Positions 35,467 through 47,148 are shown, counted from the stretch's first letter. The stretch: 64,000 bases of DNA from Enterococcus xiangfangensis (GCF_005405365.1 NZ_BJDX01000002.1:1-64000), one strand, 5' to 3'. Numbers and translations: made by a program. Notes: generated from the sequence alone by a model not told the origin.

Positions 35467-36609
35467 TTATTGGATCTTAGTCAGCGCCTGTTCTAAATCG
35501 GCTAATAAATCTTCTGTGTCTTCGATCCCTACTGATAACCGAAGCAATCCATCTGTCACACCTTGTTTTTCTCGTTCTGCTTTTGGCACACAAGCATGAC
35601 TCATCGTGACTGGATACGATAAGATTGATTCCACACCGCCAAGGCTTACTGCAGCAATTGGGATCTTCAATGCTTCAGCAAAAGAATAAACCGCTGACTG
35701 ATTTGCTAGTTCAAAAGACAGGACTGCTCCACCAGAAGTCGCTTGTTGCTGATGCACTTGATAACCAGGATGACTTGGCAAACCAGGATAATGGATGCTG
35801 CGGACTGCCGGATGTTTTTCCAGCATTTGACTGATTTTTTCCGCACTGCGGGCACTTTGTTCCATCCGCAATGCCATTGTTTTTAATCCCCGCATCGTCA
35901 ACCAACAGTCTTCGATCCCTAAAATACCGCCTAATACTTTTTGCTGTAACTTAATTTGCTGTTCCCATTTCTCATCATTAGTGATCACTAGACCCGCTAC
36001 GACATCGCTATGACCGTTGATAAATTTGGTTGCGCTGTGGATCACAACATCGATGCCTAAGGCTAATGGTTTTTGAAATTGAGGCGTCATGAATGTATTG
36101 TCGATCATTGTCACTAAGTGGTGTGCTTTAGCGATCGCAACGACGCCTGCAATATTTGTGACTGACAGCAAAGGATTAGATGGCGTTTCTAAATAAAGTC
36201 CGCGAGTATTCGGCTGAATCGCCTGCTCCCAGGCTGTAAGATCAGTCTCATCAACAAACGTCACTTCAATCCCAAAACGCTTCATGACCTCATTAACTAA
36301 TTGAAAAGTCCCTCCGTAAATACTCTTGCACATAACTATATGGTCTCCTTGATTGAAACTCAACAAGACCGCTGAGATTGCGCTCATGCCTGACGCAAAT
36401 GCTGTTGCATATTTCCCATTTTCAAGTGCAGCAACAGCTTCTTCTAATGCTGTACGAGTCGGGTTACTGAAGCGGGAATAAGTATAGGGTTGGCTGTCTT
36501 TGATCGAAGCTTGTTTAAAAGTCGAACATTGATAAATAGGAATCGACGAAGCTCCGGTTTCTTCATCAAAAGCATGATAGCCATGGATCAATTTTGTCTT
36601 ATCTTTCAT
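35467..36609 (-). CDS. Cys/Met metabolism PLP enzyme (MetB/MetC/CGL type)
   Basis: A 380-residue PLP enzyme of the transsulfuration family. The PLP lysine lies in HSATKFINGHSDVVAG, and YSRFSNPTR near the N terminus is characteristic. Reactions in the family are cystathionine gamma-synthase, beta-lyase or gamma-lyase; sequence by eye cannot choose. GGGGGA lies before ATG 36609; the GTG three bases upstream is less likely. A cre-like site lies 45-60 bases upstream. Cysteine synthase at 62.9 kb is the only other sulfur amino acid gene seen. Confidence 0.85.
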   Translation of the reverse strand: MKDKTKLIHGYHAFDEETGASSIPIYQCSTFKQASIKDSQPYTYSRFSNPTRTALEEAVAALENGKYATAFASGMSAISAVLLSFNQGDHIVMCKSIYGGTFQLVNEVMKRFGIEVTFVDETDLTAWEQAIQPNTRGLYLETPSNPLLSVTNIAGVVAIAKAHHLVTMIDNTFMTPQFQKPLALGIDVVIHSATKFINGHSDVVAGLVITNDEKWEQQIKLQQKVLGGILGIEDCWLTMRGLKTMALRMEQSARSAEKISQMLEKHPAVRSIHYPGLPSHPGYQVHQQQATSGGAVLSFELANQSAVYSFAEALKIPIAAVSLGGVESILSYPVTMSHACVPKAEREKQGVTDGLLRLSVGIEDTEDLLADLEQALTKIQ

Positions 36610-36653
36610 CACATATCCCCCTTAATTATTTTTACAAGATTAGCTTACCATCA

Positions 36654-36669
36654 TTTAAAGCGCTTTCTT
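36654..36669. promoter_or_regulatory. cre-like site upstream of transsulfuration gene
   Basis: Contains the palindrome AAAGCGCTTT and matches the cre consensus WTGNAARCGNWWWCAW at 14 of 16 positions on minus (AAGAAAGCGCTTTAAA). Confidence 0.4.
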
Positions 36670-36810
36670 CGTTTTTTGATGAATTCCCATAAGAAATTTA
36701 GTTTATTTTCAGGAATTCTAGGGACTTTCTCATGGACAAAAATAACTCCTACTACCGAAAACTACATTGACCTAAAACGAGTCCCACATTTCGATCTCGG
36801 TCAACTAAAA

Positions 36811-36839
36811 AAAGATTGCAACAAGATGTCGCAATCTTT
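36811..36839 (-). terminator. terminator of serine operon
   Basis: On minus: AAAGATTGC and GCAATCTTT with an 11-base loop, followed by further T, immediately past the DUF1015 stop. Confidence 0.8.
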
Positions 36840-36845
36840 CACGAG

Positions 36846-38072
36846 TTATTTTGTTTCTAGATCATGTAAAAACAGTCCGCTCAATAATTTTGGTTCAAAC
36901 CAAGTTGATTTTGGCGGCATAATTTTTTTCGCATCAGCAACGTCTAATAAGTCCGTCATCTGAGTCGGATACATCGAAAAAGCTAATTTCCATTCACCAG
37001 AATCAACTAATTTTTCCAATTCTGCTGTCCCGCGGATTCCACCGACAAAATCGATTCGCATGTCTGTACGAATATCATCAATTCCAAAAATATCTTCTAA
37101 AACAAATTTTTGCAACAGCGCTACATCCAGTCTCTCCACCGGATCATTTGGAACCTTTTCTGTTTTGATGCTTAATGTATACCAGGCTGATCCATCGTAT
37201 AACTGGCAGTTACCAGCTTTTTCTGGTTTTTTCACTCCAGTTTTTACTACTTGATAATTCTCTGCTAAACGCTCCATAAAATCAGCTGGCGGTGTTGTTT
37301 TCAAAACGCGATTGTATTCCCAGATCGCCAGCTCATCTTCTGGAAAGATAATCGATAGAAATTGTTCTGTCTCAGGGTTTTGTTCACCGGTTTGACGCTT
37401 TTCTAAACCGATTTTTACCGCTGATTCAGTCCGGTGGTGCCCATCTGCAATGTATAATGCCTCTACTTCAGTAAATAAGTCGGTCAATTGCTCTATCGTC
37501 TCAGTCTGATCAATCACCCAAACGCGATGAGTCACATCATGATAGCTGACAAAGTCATAAACTGGTGCGTGCACTTTTTGCCAGTTTTTAATAGTTGCTT
37601 GGATCTTTTCCTGCGGACGATAACTTAAAAAAATTGGGCTTGTATTTGCATCACACGTTCGAATATGATTCATCCGATCAATTTCTTTTTCATGCCGCGT
37701 AAATTCATGTTTCTTGATTTTTCCATCGATATAATCATTGATTGATGTACAAGCGACGATTCCTGTTTGACTTCGTCCAGACATCACCAATTCGTATAAA
37801 TAGAAATAGGCTTTGTTTTCTTTGAACAACCAACCTTTTTCTAAAAATGCGGCTAAATTATCAGCGGCTTGTTGGTAGACATGCTCATCGTAAGGTGAAA
37901 GCTCTGCTGGCAAATCAATCTCTGCTTTATCAATATGAAAATAACTATATGGATTATCAGCGGCGAATGCTTTTGCTTCTTGTGAATTTACAACATCATA
38001 CGGCAATGCAGCAACTTTATCAGCCAGTTCTGCGGCTGGACGAATACTTCTAAACGGATGCACTTGAACCAT
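36846..38072 (-). CDS. DUF1015 family protein, serine operon
   Basis: A 408-residue DUF1015 protein (MVQVHPFRSIRPAAELADKV, then YIADGHHRTESAVKI in the middle). The family has a ParB/sulfiredoxin-like core motif (the GHHR region), and relatives include a nucleotide-dependent serine kinase; activity here is unproven. Its ATG shares one base with the serA stop, so it is translated with serA. The constant link with serC and serA points to serine or phosphoserine metabolism. Confidence 0.85.
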   Translation of the reverse strand: MVQVHPFRSIRPAAELADKVAALPYDVVNSQEAKAFAADNPYSYFHIDKAEIDLPAELSPYDEHVYQQAADNLAAFLEKGWLFKENKAYFYLYELVMSGRSQTGIVACTSINDYIDGKIKKHEFTRHEKEIDRMNHIRTCDANTSPIFLSYRPQEKIQATIKNWQKVHAPVYDFVSYHDVTHRVWVIDQTETIEQLTDLFTEVEALYIADGHHRTESAVKIGLEKRQTGEQNPETEQFLSIIFPEDELAIWEYNRVLKTTPPADFMERLAENYQVVKTGVKKPEKAGNCQLYDGSAWYTLSIKTEKVPNDPVERLDVALLQKFVLEDIFGIDDIRTDMRIDFVGGIRGTAELEKLVDSGEWKLAFSMYPTQMTDLLDVADAKKIMPPKSTWFEPKLLSGLFLHDLETK

Positions 38073-39259
38073 TAAAATTCACACTCCTCATCTCGTTTGA
38101 TCACTCGAACGCGGATAATGCCCTCATTTTTATTTAATTTTTCAGCGATCGCTGCGATTTTGTCTGGATCAGTCTCTGCGATATCTACTAACGTATATGC
38201 ATAGTCATCTTGACCACGATTGACCATATTATCGATATTGACATCTAAAGAAGCAATTTCAGAAGCGATCAACCCTAACATATTAGGGATATTATGATTG
38301 ATCACTGTAATTCGATAAGGCGACTCAAAAGCCATCTCAACATTCGGAAAGTTCACAGAACGCTTAATGATCCCTGTTTCTAAAAAACGTTTCAATCCGC
38401 GGGCAGCCATCTTGGCACAATTGACTTCAGCTTCTTCAGTCGAAGCACCTAAATGCGGCAAAACAGTAATTTTGTCGTTATGAAGTAATTTTTCTTCAGC
38501 AAAATCCGTCGTAAAACCAGCGATTCGCTCTTCATTTACAGCTTTTAACACAGCTGCTGTATCGACGATCTCACCACGGGCAAAATTCATTAACCGTGCT
38601 GTTTTTTTCATTAACAGCAGCTCTTCTGTTCCAATCAAATGGCGAGTCTGTTCGGTCAACGGTACATGAACTGTCACAAAATCACAGTTAGTCAAGACTT
38701 CTTTCAAGTCTTTTGCGCGTTTTACCCGACGAGAAATACTCCAAGCCGTATCGACTGAAACATATGGATCATAACCAGTGACTTCCATTCCCAGACGATA
38801 CGCATCATTTGCCACCATCGCACCAATCGAACCTAACCCGATAACACCTAATTTTTTCCCTTCCAATTCGGTACCGGCAAATTGCGCTTTCTGTGCTTCA
38901 GCCTGTTCATCAACATCATTGCCTGTTAACGTTTGGACCCAACCGATTCCTTGGACCATTGGTCGAACAGATAACAACAAACTTGCTATCACCAATTCTT
39001 TGACAGCATTGGCATTTGCACCGGGTGTATTAAAAACAACGATGCCTTTTTCTGTACATTCTTTAACGGGGATATTATTCGTACCTGCCCCTGCACGAGC
39101 AACCGCTAGGACTGAGTCGGGAAAGTTATACTCATGTAATTTTTTGCTTCGTAAAATAATACCATCTGGTTCTTCGCTTTCATTAATACGATAATTTTCT
39201 TGATCAAAACGCGCCATTCCTTCAGGGGCAATCGCGTTAAATGTTTGAATTTGAAACAT
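38072..39259 (-). CDS. serA: D-3-phosphoglycerate dehydrogenase
   Basis: A 395-residue NAD-dependent dehydrogenase that opens serine synthesis by oxidising 3-phosphoglycerate. The nucleotide motif GVIGLGSIGAMVA, the catalytic region NFARGEIVDTAAV and the HLGASTEEAE histidine are present. A C-terminal ACT domain (about 318-395, YRITVINHNIPNMLG) suggests serine feedback. Its ribosome site GGAGGAAAG is formed by the last codons of serC, so the two are coupled. Confidence 0.93.
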   Translation of the reverse strand: MFQIQTFNAIAPEGMARFDQENYRINESEEPDGIILRSKKLHEYNFPDSVLAVARAGAGTNNIPVKECTEKGIVVFNTPGANANAVKELVIASLLLSVRPMVQGIGWVQTLTGNDVDEQAEAQKAQFAGTELEGKKLGVIGLGSIGAMVANDAYRLGMEVTGYDPYVSVDTAWSISRRVKRAKDLKEVLTNCDFVTVHVPLTEQTRHLIGTEELLLMKKTARLMNFARGEIVDTAAVLKAVNEERIAGFTTDFAEEKLLHNDKITVLPHLGASTEEAEVNCAKMAARGLKRFLETGIIKRSVNFPNVEMAFESPYRITVINHNIPNMLGLIASEIASLDVNIDNMVNRGQDDYAYTLVDIAETDPDKIAAIAEKLNKNEGIIRVRVIKRDEECEF

Positions 39260-40342
39260 TTACTTTCCTCCATTTTCCTTTTCAAATTGCGCCATGAACG
39301 CTACTAAAGCTTCCACACCTTCAACTGGGAAGGCATTGTAAAGACTCGCCCGCATGCCGCCGACAGAACGATGGCCTTTTAGATTTTCGAATCCTTGGGC
39401 TAGCGCTGCTTGGTTGAATGCTTTATCTAAGTCTTCATCACCGGTAACAAATGGAATGTTGGTAATTGAACGGCTCGTTTTTTCAACAGGGCTTTTGAAT
39501 AAGTTTGAGTTTTCGATCGCATCATATAATAATTGGGCTTTTTGCTGATCTTTTTTTGTAATGCCCGCAACTCCACCTTGAGTTTTTATCCATTCAAAGA
39601 CTAACTTTGCAATATAAATAGCGTAAGTCGGTGGTGTATTGTATAAAGAATTATTTTTTGCCTGTAATGCATAATCCAGCATTGGTGCAAAAACTGCTTC
39701 TTGATTGAGCAAGTCTTCTCGAATGATTACGACTGTAAGACCGGCCGGACCGATATTTTTCTGAGCACCAGCGTAGATCACACCAAAGTCTTCTACTTTA
39801 TAGTCATTGGCTAAAATATTTGAAGACATGTCGGCAACAACTGGGACTTTACCAAATGAAGGAATCTTTGTAAAAGCAGTTCCTTCAATCGTATTATTCG
39901 TTGTAATATGCACGTAAGCTGCGTTTTGATCAACCATTTTTGGTACTTCTGGGATATAACTAAAATTCTTATCTTCACTAGAGGCAATAACCTCGACCTC
40001 TACATTATCCAACGCTTTTGCAGCACTGATGGCTTTTTTAGACCAAGTTCCGGTATTGATATACAAGGCTTTTTTCCCTTGCGCCAAGTTCAAAGGGATC
40101 ATGGTAAATTGCAAACTTGCACCGCCTTGTAAAAATAAAACTTTGTAATTGTCGGGAATCACCATCAGTTCTCTCAATAAACCTTCAGCTGCTTGAATAA
40201 TCTCGTCAAATAAGGAGGAACGATGACTCAACTCCATCACCGACATGCCACTATTTTTATAATCCAGCATCTCGGACTGTGCGATCTCCAATACAGCTTT
40301 TGGTAGTACTGCGGGACCTGCGGAAAAATTATAAATCGTCAT
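39260..40342 (-). CDS. serC: phosphoserine aminotransferase
   Basis: A 360-residue class V PLP aminotransferase converting 3-phosphohydroxypyruvate to phosphoserine with glutamate. The start [17 protein letters not shown] is typical; the PLP lysine is in [28 protein letters not shown] precedes ATG 40342. First gene of serC-serA-DUF1015. No phosphoserine phosphatase gene lies in this window. Confidence 0.95.
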   Translation of the reverse strand: MTIYNFSAGPAVLPKAVLEIAQSEMLDYKNSGMSVMELSHRSSLFDEIIQAAEGLLRELMVIPDNYKVLFLQGGASLQFTMIPLNLAQGKKALYINTGTWSKKAISAAKALDNVEVEVIASSEDKNFSYIPEVPKMVDQNAAYVHITTNNTIEGTAFTKIPSFGKVPVVADMSSNILANDYKVEDFGVIYAGAQKNIGPAGLTVVIIREDLLNQEAVFAPMLDYALQAKNNSLYNTPPTYAIYIAKLVFEWIKTQGGVAGITKKDQQKAQLLYDAIENSNLFKSPVEKTSRSITNIPFVTGDEDLDKAFNQAALAQGFENLKGHRSVGGMRASLYNAFPVEGVEALVAFMAQFEKENGGK

Positions 40343-40720
40343 ACTTATTCGCTCCTTCATTAAGATGTGATGATAATTATAACAGAAGCAATTAAATGAT
40401 AAAAGACTAATTTTAAATTAATTTCAATGTAATTTGTAATAATTCTAGAAAATTTTATTTTGATTTGCATGAATCGTTGATGTTCTTTAAACTTCTTTTC
40501 AAACGTTTTCTGTCTAAATCGGACAAATTCGATGTTTTCTTACAGTTAACCATGAGCTTTTTGGCTTTTTTTCATAGGACTTGCCAAAAAATTTTTTCCG
40601 GCTCTTCACAAATGACTTTCTTTGATACTTTTGTGTGACTACTAAAATCATTTCGGTTTAGATGATAGCAGTAAACGTTTTTTCATGGACACTCAATAAA
40701 CGAATTTTACTGAGGACAGA
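40343..40720. other. serine operon leader region
   Basis: AT-rich, about 380 bases without a gene. I looked for a T-box (AGGGTGG-type antiterminator core) and found none. A symmetric A/T-rich element GCCAAAAAATTTTTTCCGGC lies at 40583-40602. Confidence 0.4.
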
Positions 40721-40759
40721 AAAAAACAGAAGTCAGTTTTAGCTAACTTCTGTTTTTTT
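40721..40759. terminator. terminator of dha operon
   Basis: AAAAAACAGAAGT and ACTTCTGTTTTTTT arms around a loop with partial pairing, three bases past the dhaM stop on minus. Confidence 0.85.
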
Positions 40760-40761
40760 GC

Positions 40762-41130
40762 TTATTTGATTTTTAATTCAGCTAACTGCTTTTCTATTTC
40801 TGTTTCTTCCGCATCCGCTGCAAGCAATGCACAGGCAGTATACGCACTTTCAACCAAAGCGGTATCAAATAATTTTACTTTTTTTGCTGTCATTTCGATC
40901 GCCATTTCCAAGTTCATCTTAGCGCTACCCAAATCATAAAAAGCTAATAACTCATCGGCAGAATTTTCTTCGATCGCTTGTGAAATCAATTCCATCGAAG
41001 TACCAATCCCACCGTCTTCTAAGCCACCGGCAGTTGTGATCGGAACATTTTTGGCAATTTCACCAATCAAACGTTTTAATCCTTCCGGTATTTCTTTTGT
41101 ATGAGAAACTAGCACGACACCTCTACTCAT
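40762..41130 (-). CDS. dhaM: dihydroxyacetone kinase phosphotransfer subunit DhaM
   Basis: A 122-residue EIIA-Man-like protein, the PTS-fed phosphate donor of dihydroxyacetone kinase. The phosphorylated histidine is His10 in MSRGVVLVSHTKEIPEG; the GTS block GGLEDGGIGTS is conserved. It is a single-domain DhaM, without the HPr and EI-like domains of the enterobacterial form. ATG 41130 overlaps the dhaL end by 8 bases, with AGGTG in front. Confidence 0.92.
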   Translation of the reverse strand: MSRGVVLVSHTKEIPEGLKRLIGEIAKNVPITTAGGLEDGGIGTSMELISQAIEENSADELLAFYDLGSAKMNLEMAIEMTAKKVKLFDTALVESAYTACALLAADAEETEIEKQLAELKIK

Positions 41131-41701
41131 CAAATACACCTGCCTCTATCATGGATTCAAAGAAATATGCTGATGACATCGCGCCAGGATCGATATGACC
41201 AATCGAACGCTCGCCAACATACGAAGCCCGGCCTTTTGTCGCCTTGATATTCTTTGTTTTTTCAACCAGCACTTCAATCGTTGCTGGATTTAAAGTACCA
41301 TTGTTTAAATTTTCCACTGCCGGCACCCATAAATCCAACATTGTTTTTTGACCAGCTTTAGAATTGCCACGCTTTTCAATACCGGCAATTGCAACTTTTA
41401 ACAGCTCTTCTGGGTCGCTTGTCTCTTTACTAGTCTTCATCATCTCCATCATAGCTGTTCCGTAAAGCGGCCCGGATGCTCCGCCAACCTTGCTGATCAG
41501 TGCCATCGCGGTTGCTTTGAATACAGCCGGCAAATCACCTGATAGATCCGCAGCCATTACTGCATCCATCCCACGAGCCATATTATTTCCATGATCCCCA
41601 TCACCAATCGGTGTATCTAACTCACTTAAATAATCTTTGTTGACTTGAACTTTTTCATTGAACAATTCTAGCGTTTTACGTAAATTCTCTGGTGTAAACA
41701 T
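41123..41701 (-). CDS. dhaL: dihydroxyacetone kinase ADP-binding subunit DhaL
   Basis: A 192-residue DhaL subunit that holds ADP as a fixed coenzyme and passes phosphate to dihydroxyacetone on DhaK. The magnesium-binding aspartates lie in DTPIGDGDHGNNMARGM, with GGASGPLYGT and the C-terminal GRASYVGERSIGHIDPGA motif. AAGGAGGTCCACT precedes the ATG. It follows dhaK after 100 bases. Confidence 0.93.
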   Translation of the reverse strand: MFTPENLRKTLELFNEKVQVNKDYLSELDTPIGDGDHGNNMARGMDAVMAADLSGDLPAVFKATAMALISKVGGASGPLYGTAMMEMMKTSKETSDPEELLKVAIAGIEKRGNSKAGQKTMLDLWVPAVENLNNGTLNPATIEVLVEKTKNIKATKGRASYVGERSIGHIDPGAMSSAYFFESMIEAGVFDE

Positions 41702-41801
41702 AGTGGACCTCCTTGATTGCTCTATTCAAGCATGCGACTGTTATAAATTCTCTCTGGATAACGTTGAAATAAACGATCCAGTTAATTGATTTTTCGCTTT
41801 A

Positions 41802-42785
41802 TTACCAAGCAATTGTATGAACTGGCTCATTTAATAAACGTTCACGTTCTTCGTCTAATTTGATCATCGTGATTGACGCACCCGCCATTTCAAGCGATGT
41901 CATGTAATTCCCTACTTTAGTAAACGCAAGCTCAAGACCTTCCTCGGCAAGGATTTGTTTCGCATCATTGAATAGAATAAATAATTCCATCAATGGTGTC
42001 GCCCCCATCCCATTTACGAATAATCCGTATTTATCCCCTGAGTGCCAATCAAATTCCGCTTTTAATTTTCCGATGATTTCTTGAGCGATATCGTGAGCAG
42101 ATTTGATTTTTTCCCGTCGATAACCTGGTTCACCATGAATCCCAACACCAAATTCTATCTCATCTTCAGCCAAAACAAATCCTGGTTTGCCAACTTCGGG
42201 AACAGTTGCACCAGACAATGCAATCCCAACTGTTTTGATCTCTTCAACCAATGTTTTCCCATAGTTAGCTAATTCTGGAACTGTTTTTCCTTCTCGAGCC
42301 ATACCGCCTAAAATTTTATGGACTAACACTGTTCCAGCTACCCCCCGACGCCCTTGGGTATATGTGCTGTCTTCTACGGCGATATCATCGTCGACTAAGA
42401 CAGAGTCTACTTTGATATCGTCCATTTCAGCTAAATCTTTTGCCATATCAAAATTCATAACATCGCCTGAATAATTCTTAATAATCAGCAACGTCCCTTT
42501 TCCTTTATCAGTAGCCTTGATAGCTTCATAAATTTGATCTGGAGTTGGCGAAGTGAAAACTTGGCCGCAAACGGCTGCACTCAACATCCCCTCTCCAACA
42601 AAACCGGCATGTGATGGTTCATGTCCACTGCCTCCCCCGCTAACTAACGCTACTTGATCGTATTCGTCACTGCGAGTAACAACCAATGTTTCAGGTACTT
42701 GTTTTACATAATCTGGATATGCACTAACCAATCCGCTGACCATTTCTTCTACGACATTTTTTGGATCATTAATAATTTTTTTCAC
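41802..42785 (-). CDS. dhaK: dihydroxyacetone kinase substrate-binding subunit DhaK
   Basis: A 327-residue DhaK subunit. The glycine-rich GGGSGHEPSHAGFVG motif and the histidine that binds dihydroxyacetone covalently (GIHGEPG) are both visible. It uses a GTG start with GGGAGGAATAGTAA in front. It begins the dhaK-dhaL-dhaM unit, separated from glpF by a terminator, so dihydroxyacetone kinase may have its own promoter. No glycerol dehydrogenase gene lies nearby. Confidence 0.93.
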   Translation of the reverse strand: MKKIINDPKNVVEEMVSGLVSAYPDYVKQVPETLVVTRSDEYDQVALVSGGGSGHEPSHAGFVGEGMLSAAVCGQVFTSPTPDQIYEAIKATDKGKGTLLIIKNYSGDVMNFDMAKDLAEMDDIKVDSVLVDDDIAVEDSTYTQGRRGVAGTVLVHKILGGMAREGKTVPELANYGKTLVEEIKTVGIALSGATVPEVGKPGFVLAEDEIEFGVGIHGEPGYRREKIKSAHDIAQEIIGKLKAEFDWHSGDKYGLFVNGMGATPLMELFILFNDAKQILAEEGLELAFTKVGNYMTSLEMAGASITMIKLDEERERLLNEPVHTIAW

Positions 42786-42983
42786 TTACTATTCCTCCCA
42801 ATTTTTGTTGGTTCATTTCCTAGACTTCGCTCATTTTGGTTTTTCCTTGTATGCAATCAAAATAAATGAAAGAAATCAACCATTCATATTCATTAAGATA
42901 GTGTTGTGAAGCCATTTATTTATTCCCATTTCAGTTTTTCGTATAATCGGTCTTATTCACTGATTTTTTAAAGAAAAAACAGA

Positions 42984-43013
42984 TTAGGGTAATAAGAAAT
43001 CTTATTACCCTAA
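42984..43013 (-). terminator. terminator of glp operon
   Basis: Perfect 13-base arms TTAGGGTAATAAG and CTTATTACCCTAA, followed on minus by TCTGTTTTTTC. It overlaps the region just past the glpF stop. Confidence 0.85.
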
Positions 43014-43018
43014 CAAAT

Positions 43019-43741
43019 TTACATTGGTAACGCCATAAACAACCATGCGGCTAAAATTCCGCCAATCATCGGACCAACGATCGGTACCCAAGAATACCCC
43101 CAATCGGAATCACCTTTATTGGGAATCGGTAAAAAAGCATGAGCAATCCGCGGACCAAGATCTCGAGCCGGATTGATTGCATATCCAGTAGTGCCTCCAA
43201 GTGAAAGCCCGATAACTAAGATCAAAATCCCAACAGCGATCGGATTTAAACCATCGCCAAATTTACTCATCCCAAAAGCTAATAGCGCAAATACCAGCAT
43301 GAACGTTCCAATAATTTCACTGATCAAGTTCGCGCCTAAACTGCGTATAGCCGGTCCGGTTGAGAATACTCCCAAAATAGCAGCTGATTCTTTTGTTTCT
43401 TTCCAGTGAGGATAGTAGTGGATAAATACTAAAACAGCCCCAATAATCGCACCGATCATTTGACCGATGATATATGGAACGACCATATCCCAACCGATTT
43501 TCCCGGCAATCGCCATCCCGATCGTAACGGCAGGATTCAAGTGCGCAAATGACATATAACCTGCCGCGTAAGCACCAATCGTAACTGCAGCGCCCCAACC
43601 TAATGTAATCGCGATCCAGCCGGCTCCTTCTGCCTTAGTCTTACGTAAGCTAACTCCAGCCACTACGCCGTCACCTAACAATACTAAGACCATCGTGCCA
43701 ATAATTTCTCCAATTACTTGTGTTGACATGCTTGTATCCAT
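43019..43741 (-). CDS. glpF: glycerol uptake facilitator
   Basis: A 240-residue aquaglyceroporin with six membrane segments and two pore loops: HLNPAVTIG and GYAINPARDLGPR. The Asp after the second NPAR marks the glycerol-conducting group. AAGGAGGAGTGTTCC precedes the ATG. It is last in glpO-glpK-glpF and admits glycerol for the kinase. Confidence 0.93.
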   Translation of the reverse strand: MDTSMSTQVIGEIIGTMVLVLLGDGVVAGVSLRKTKAEGAGWIAITLGWGAAVTIGAYAAGYMSFAHLNPAVTIGMAIAGKIGWDMVVPYIIGQMIGAIIGAVLVFIHYYPHWKETKESAAILGVFSTGPAIRSLGANLISEIIGTFMLVFALLAFGMSKFGDGLNPIAVGILILVIGLSLGGTTGYAINPARDLGPRIAHAFLPIPNKGDSDWGYSWVPIVGPMIGGILAAWLFMALPM

Positions 43742-43809
43742 GGAACACTCCTCCTTATTTTCCTGTTATCACTGTGACAGTAATTTTTAAAGAATATTGC
43801 ACTGTTCGA

Positions 43810-45333
<1,524 letters not shown>

Positions 45334-47148
45334 TTATAATTTTTGTTGCTTTTTTAGATCCGTTAATTGAGTTTCTTTGATTTGTTGATCCAATTCGGCT
45401 TGGTACGCCGCTTTTGTCGTTTCATCCCAGGCAAAATAATCTGCCATAGCATCAACAACAGCATCTTTGATTTCCATCAAGCGATGGCTGATAAATAACA
45501 TATAATTGGTCCGACGCAGCAAATAATCTACTGGTGTTAGTGTCATTTCAGCGTCCATGGCATAGCGCAAGGACATCGATTCCGCTAGCGTCAAACCTTC
45601 GAACGTCCCTTGATCTTTTAGGGCAAAAACTTTTTCAGCATTTGACCCGTAAAGTTCAGCGATATACTTGCTGTCTTCAGAATTTAGGCCTTGCTGTTCA
45701 CCCTTCAAAGCAATTTTCTCCAGCTCCGTTTCTACCGCTTCCGGATCAAGTCGCCCACCAGAAACTGGATAATTTTTTGAATCGATCAGTTCAAAATCAC
45801 GGTCAGGTAATAACGAATGGATCGTTTTCATTGCACCATCCGCCATTAGTCGGTAATCTGTTAATTTTCCGCCAGATAAGATCAATAAACCATCTTCTGC
45901 AACGGTCAGATCACTGCCGCGGGAAACTGCCGATGGATTATCATTGGGCTCTTCTTTTGCTGCTCCAACAATCGTCTTTTCTACTTTAGGGCGGGACTGT
46001 TTGCCGTTAGTGTAATCAATCGCAGCTTGGATGATTTTTTCAAAATTTTCATCACTGATCTTCTCTTTTTTTGTTCCATTATAATCTCCAGACGCATCGC
46101 TAATCAGCGGTCGTAATCCTGCCCACGCAGCTTCGATATCGTGGATCGTCAAATCTACTCCTGGATAACGATGGTTGACAATTTTTAATAAATAATCGAC
46201 ATCTTCTTGCTCAACCAATGGATGATCGTAATCACCTTGGTAATCAGTGTCTGTTGTGCCAAAATAGGTCTTATTTTCTCGTGGGATGACGAAAATCATT
46301 CGTCCGTCGTTTTTACCCGTATCAAAATACGTTGGTTGTGGAACTTTTAATTTTTGACCATCGACAACTAAGTGTACGCCCTTTGTCGGCCGCATATGTG
46401 GTTTATGATCAATCTTTGAATCCAATTTTTTAACAATATCTGACCATGGTCCTGCTGTGTTGATGACCAATTTACCATTAATAGTCATAGTCTGATCATT
46501 TAAGGTATCTACAGCTTTGACTCCGGATACTTTTCCTTGTTCATCGTGAACTATTTCTTGAACTCTCATACGGCTGACGGCAATAGCACCATCGGCAACC
46601 GCTTGTTTGATATTTTCGATTACTAAGCGCGCATCATTATTGCGATAATCTAAATAAACACCACCGCCTAATAATCCCTCTGACGCCAATTGCGGCTCTC
46701 GCTCCAAAATCTCCTCTTTACTCAACATGTAGTTGGCATAACGCCCGCCAGTGATCCCTGCTAAATGATCATAAAGATCCATTGCTATTTTGACAGAGAA
46801 TAAATTGAAGGTCGAACCCGGCTCATCATAGATCGGTAAAATCATTGGATCTGCTTTTGGAATATGAGGGGCAATTTTTTGAATGATTGCTCGTTCCCCG
46901 ACTGTATCTGCAACTACTTCGACGTCAAATGTTTTCAGATAGCGGATTCCGCCATGCACTAGTTTAGTAGACCGTGAAGAAGTCCCTTCAGCAAAATCTT
47001 GCATTTCCAATAATGCTACAGAAAGACCTGAAGCTGCCGCCTGCAATGCCACTCCTGCCCCAGTGATCCCGCCACCAATGATCACCAAATCAAAGGTTTG
47101 CTCACTCAGTTTTTGAATCAATTTCGTTCGTTCTCGAAAAGAAAACAT
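45334..47148 (-). CDS. glpO: alpha-glycerophosphate oxidase
   Basis: A 604-residue FAD enzyme oxidising glycerol-3-phosphate to dihydroxyacetone phosphate with O2, releasing H2O2. The FAD motif DLVIIGGGITGAGVALQAA and the EGTSSRSTKLVHGGIRYL block match the streptococcal/enterococcal oxidases, including their insert after the FAD domain. ATG 47148 has GAGGTG 7 bases upstream; the 13-residue upstream extension is not supported. It is first in the operon, under a promoter with a cre site. Confidence 0.93.
   Translation of the reverse strand: MFSFRERTKLIQKLSEQTFDLVIIGGGITGAGVALQAAASGLSVALLEMQDFAEGTSSRSTKLVHGGIRYLKTFDVEVVADTVGERAIIQKIAPHIPKADPMILPIYDEPGSTFNLFSVKIAMDLYDHLAGITGGRYANYMLSKEEILEREPQLASEGLLGGGVYLDYRNNDARLVIENIKQAVADGAIAVSRMRVQEIVHDEQGKVSGVKAVDTLNDQTMTINGKLVINTAGPWSDIVKKLDSKIDHKPHMRPTKGVHLVVDGQKLKVPQPTYFDTGKNDGRMIFVIPRENKTYFGTTDTDYQGDYDHPLVEQEDVDYLLKIVNHRYPGVDLTIHDIEAAWAGLRPLISDASGDYNGTKKEKISDENFEKIIQAAIDYTNGKQSRPKVEKTIVGAAKEEPNDNPSAVSRGSDLTVAEDGLLILSGGKLTDYRLMADGAMKTIHSLLPDRDFELIDSKNYPVSGGRLDPEAVETELEKIALKGEQQGLNSEDSKYIAELYGSNAEKVFALKDQGTFEGLTLAESMSLRYAMDAEMTLTPVDYLLRRTNYMLFISHRLMEIKDAVVDAMADYFAWDETTKAAYQAELDQQIKETQLTDLKKQQKL

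Noticed and set aside
36490..36963. 157-residue frame on plus
   Set aside because: It spans the start of the transsulfuration gene, a terminator and the end of DUF1015, and has no ribosome site.
40343..40720. T-box or SAM/lysine-type riboswitch before serC
   Set aside because: No AGGGTGG-type antiterminator core, specifier loop or other known leader motif is visible.
45534..45989. 151-residue frame on plus inside glpO
   Set aside because: It is antisense to conserved GlpO sequence without start signals.
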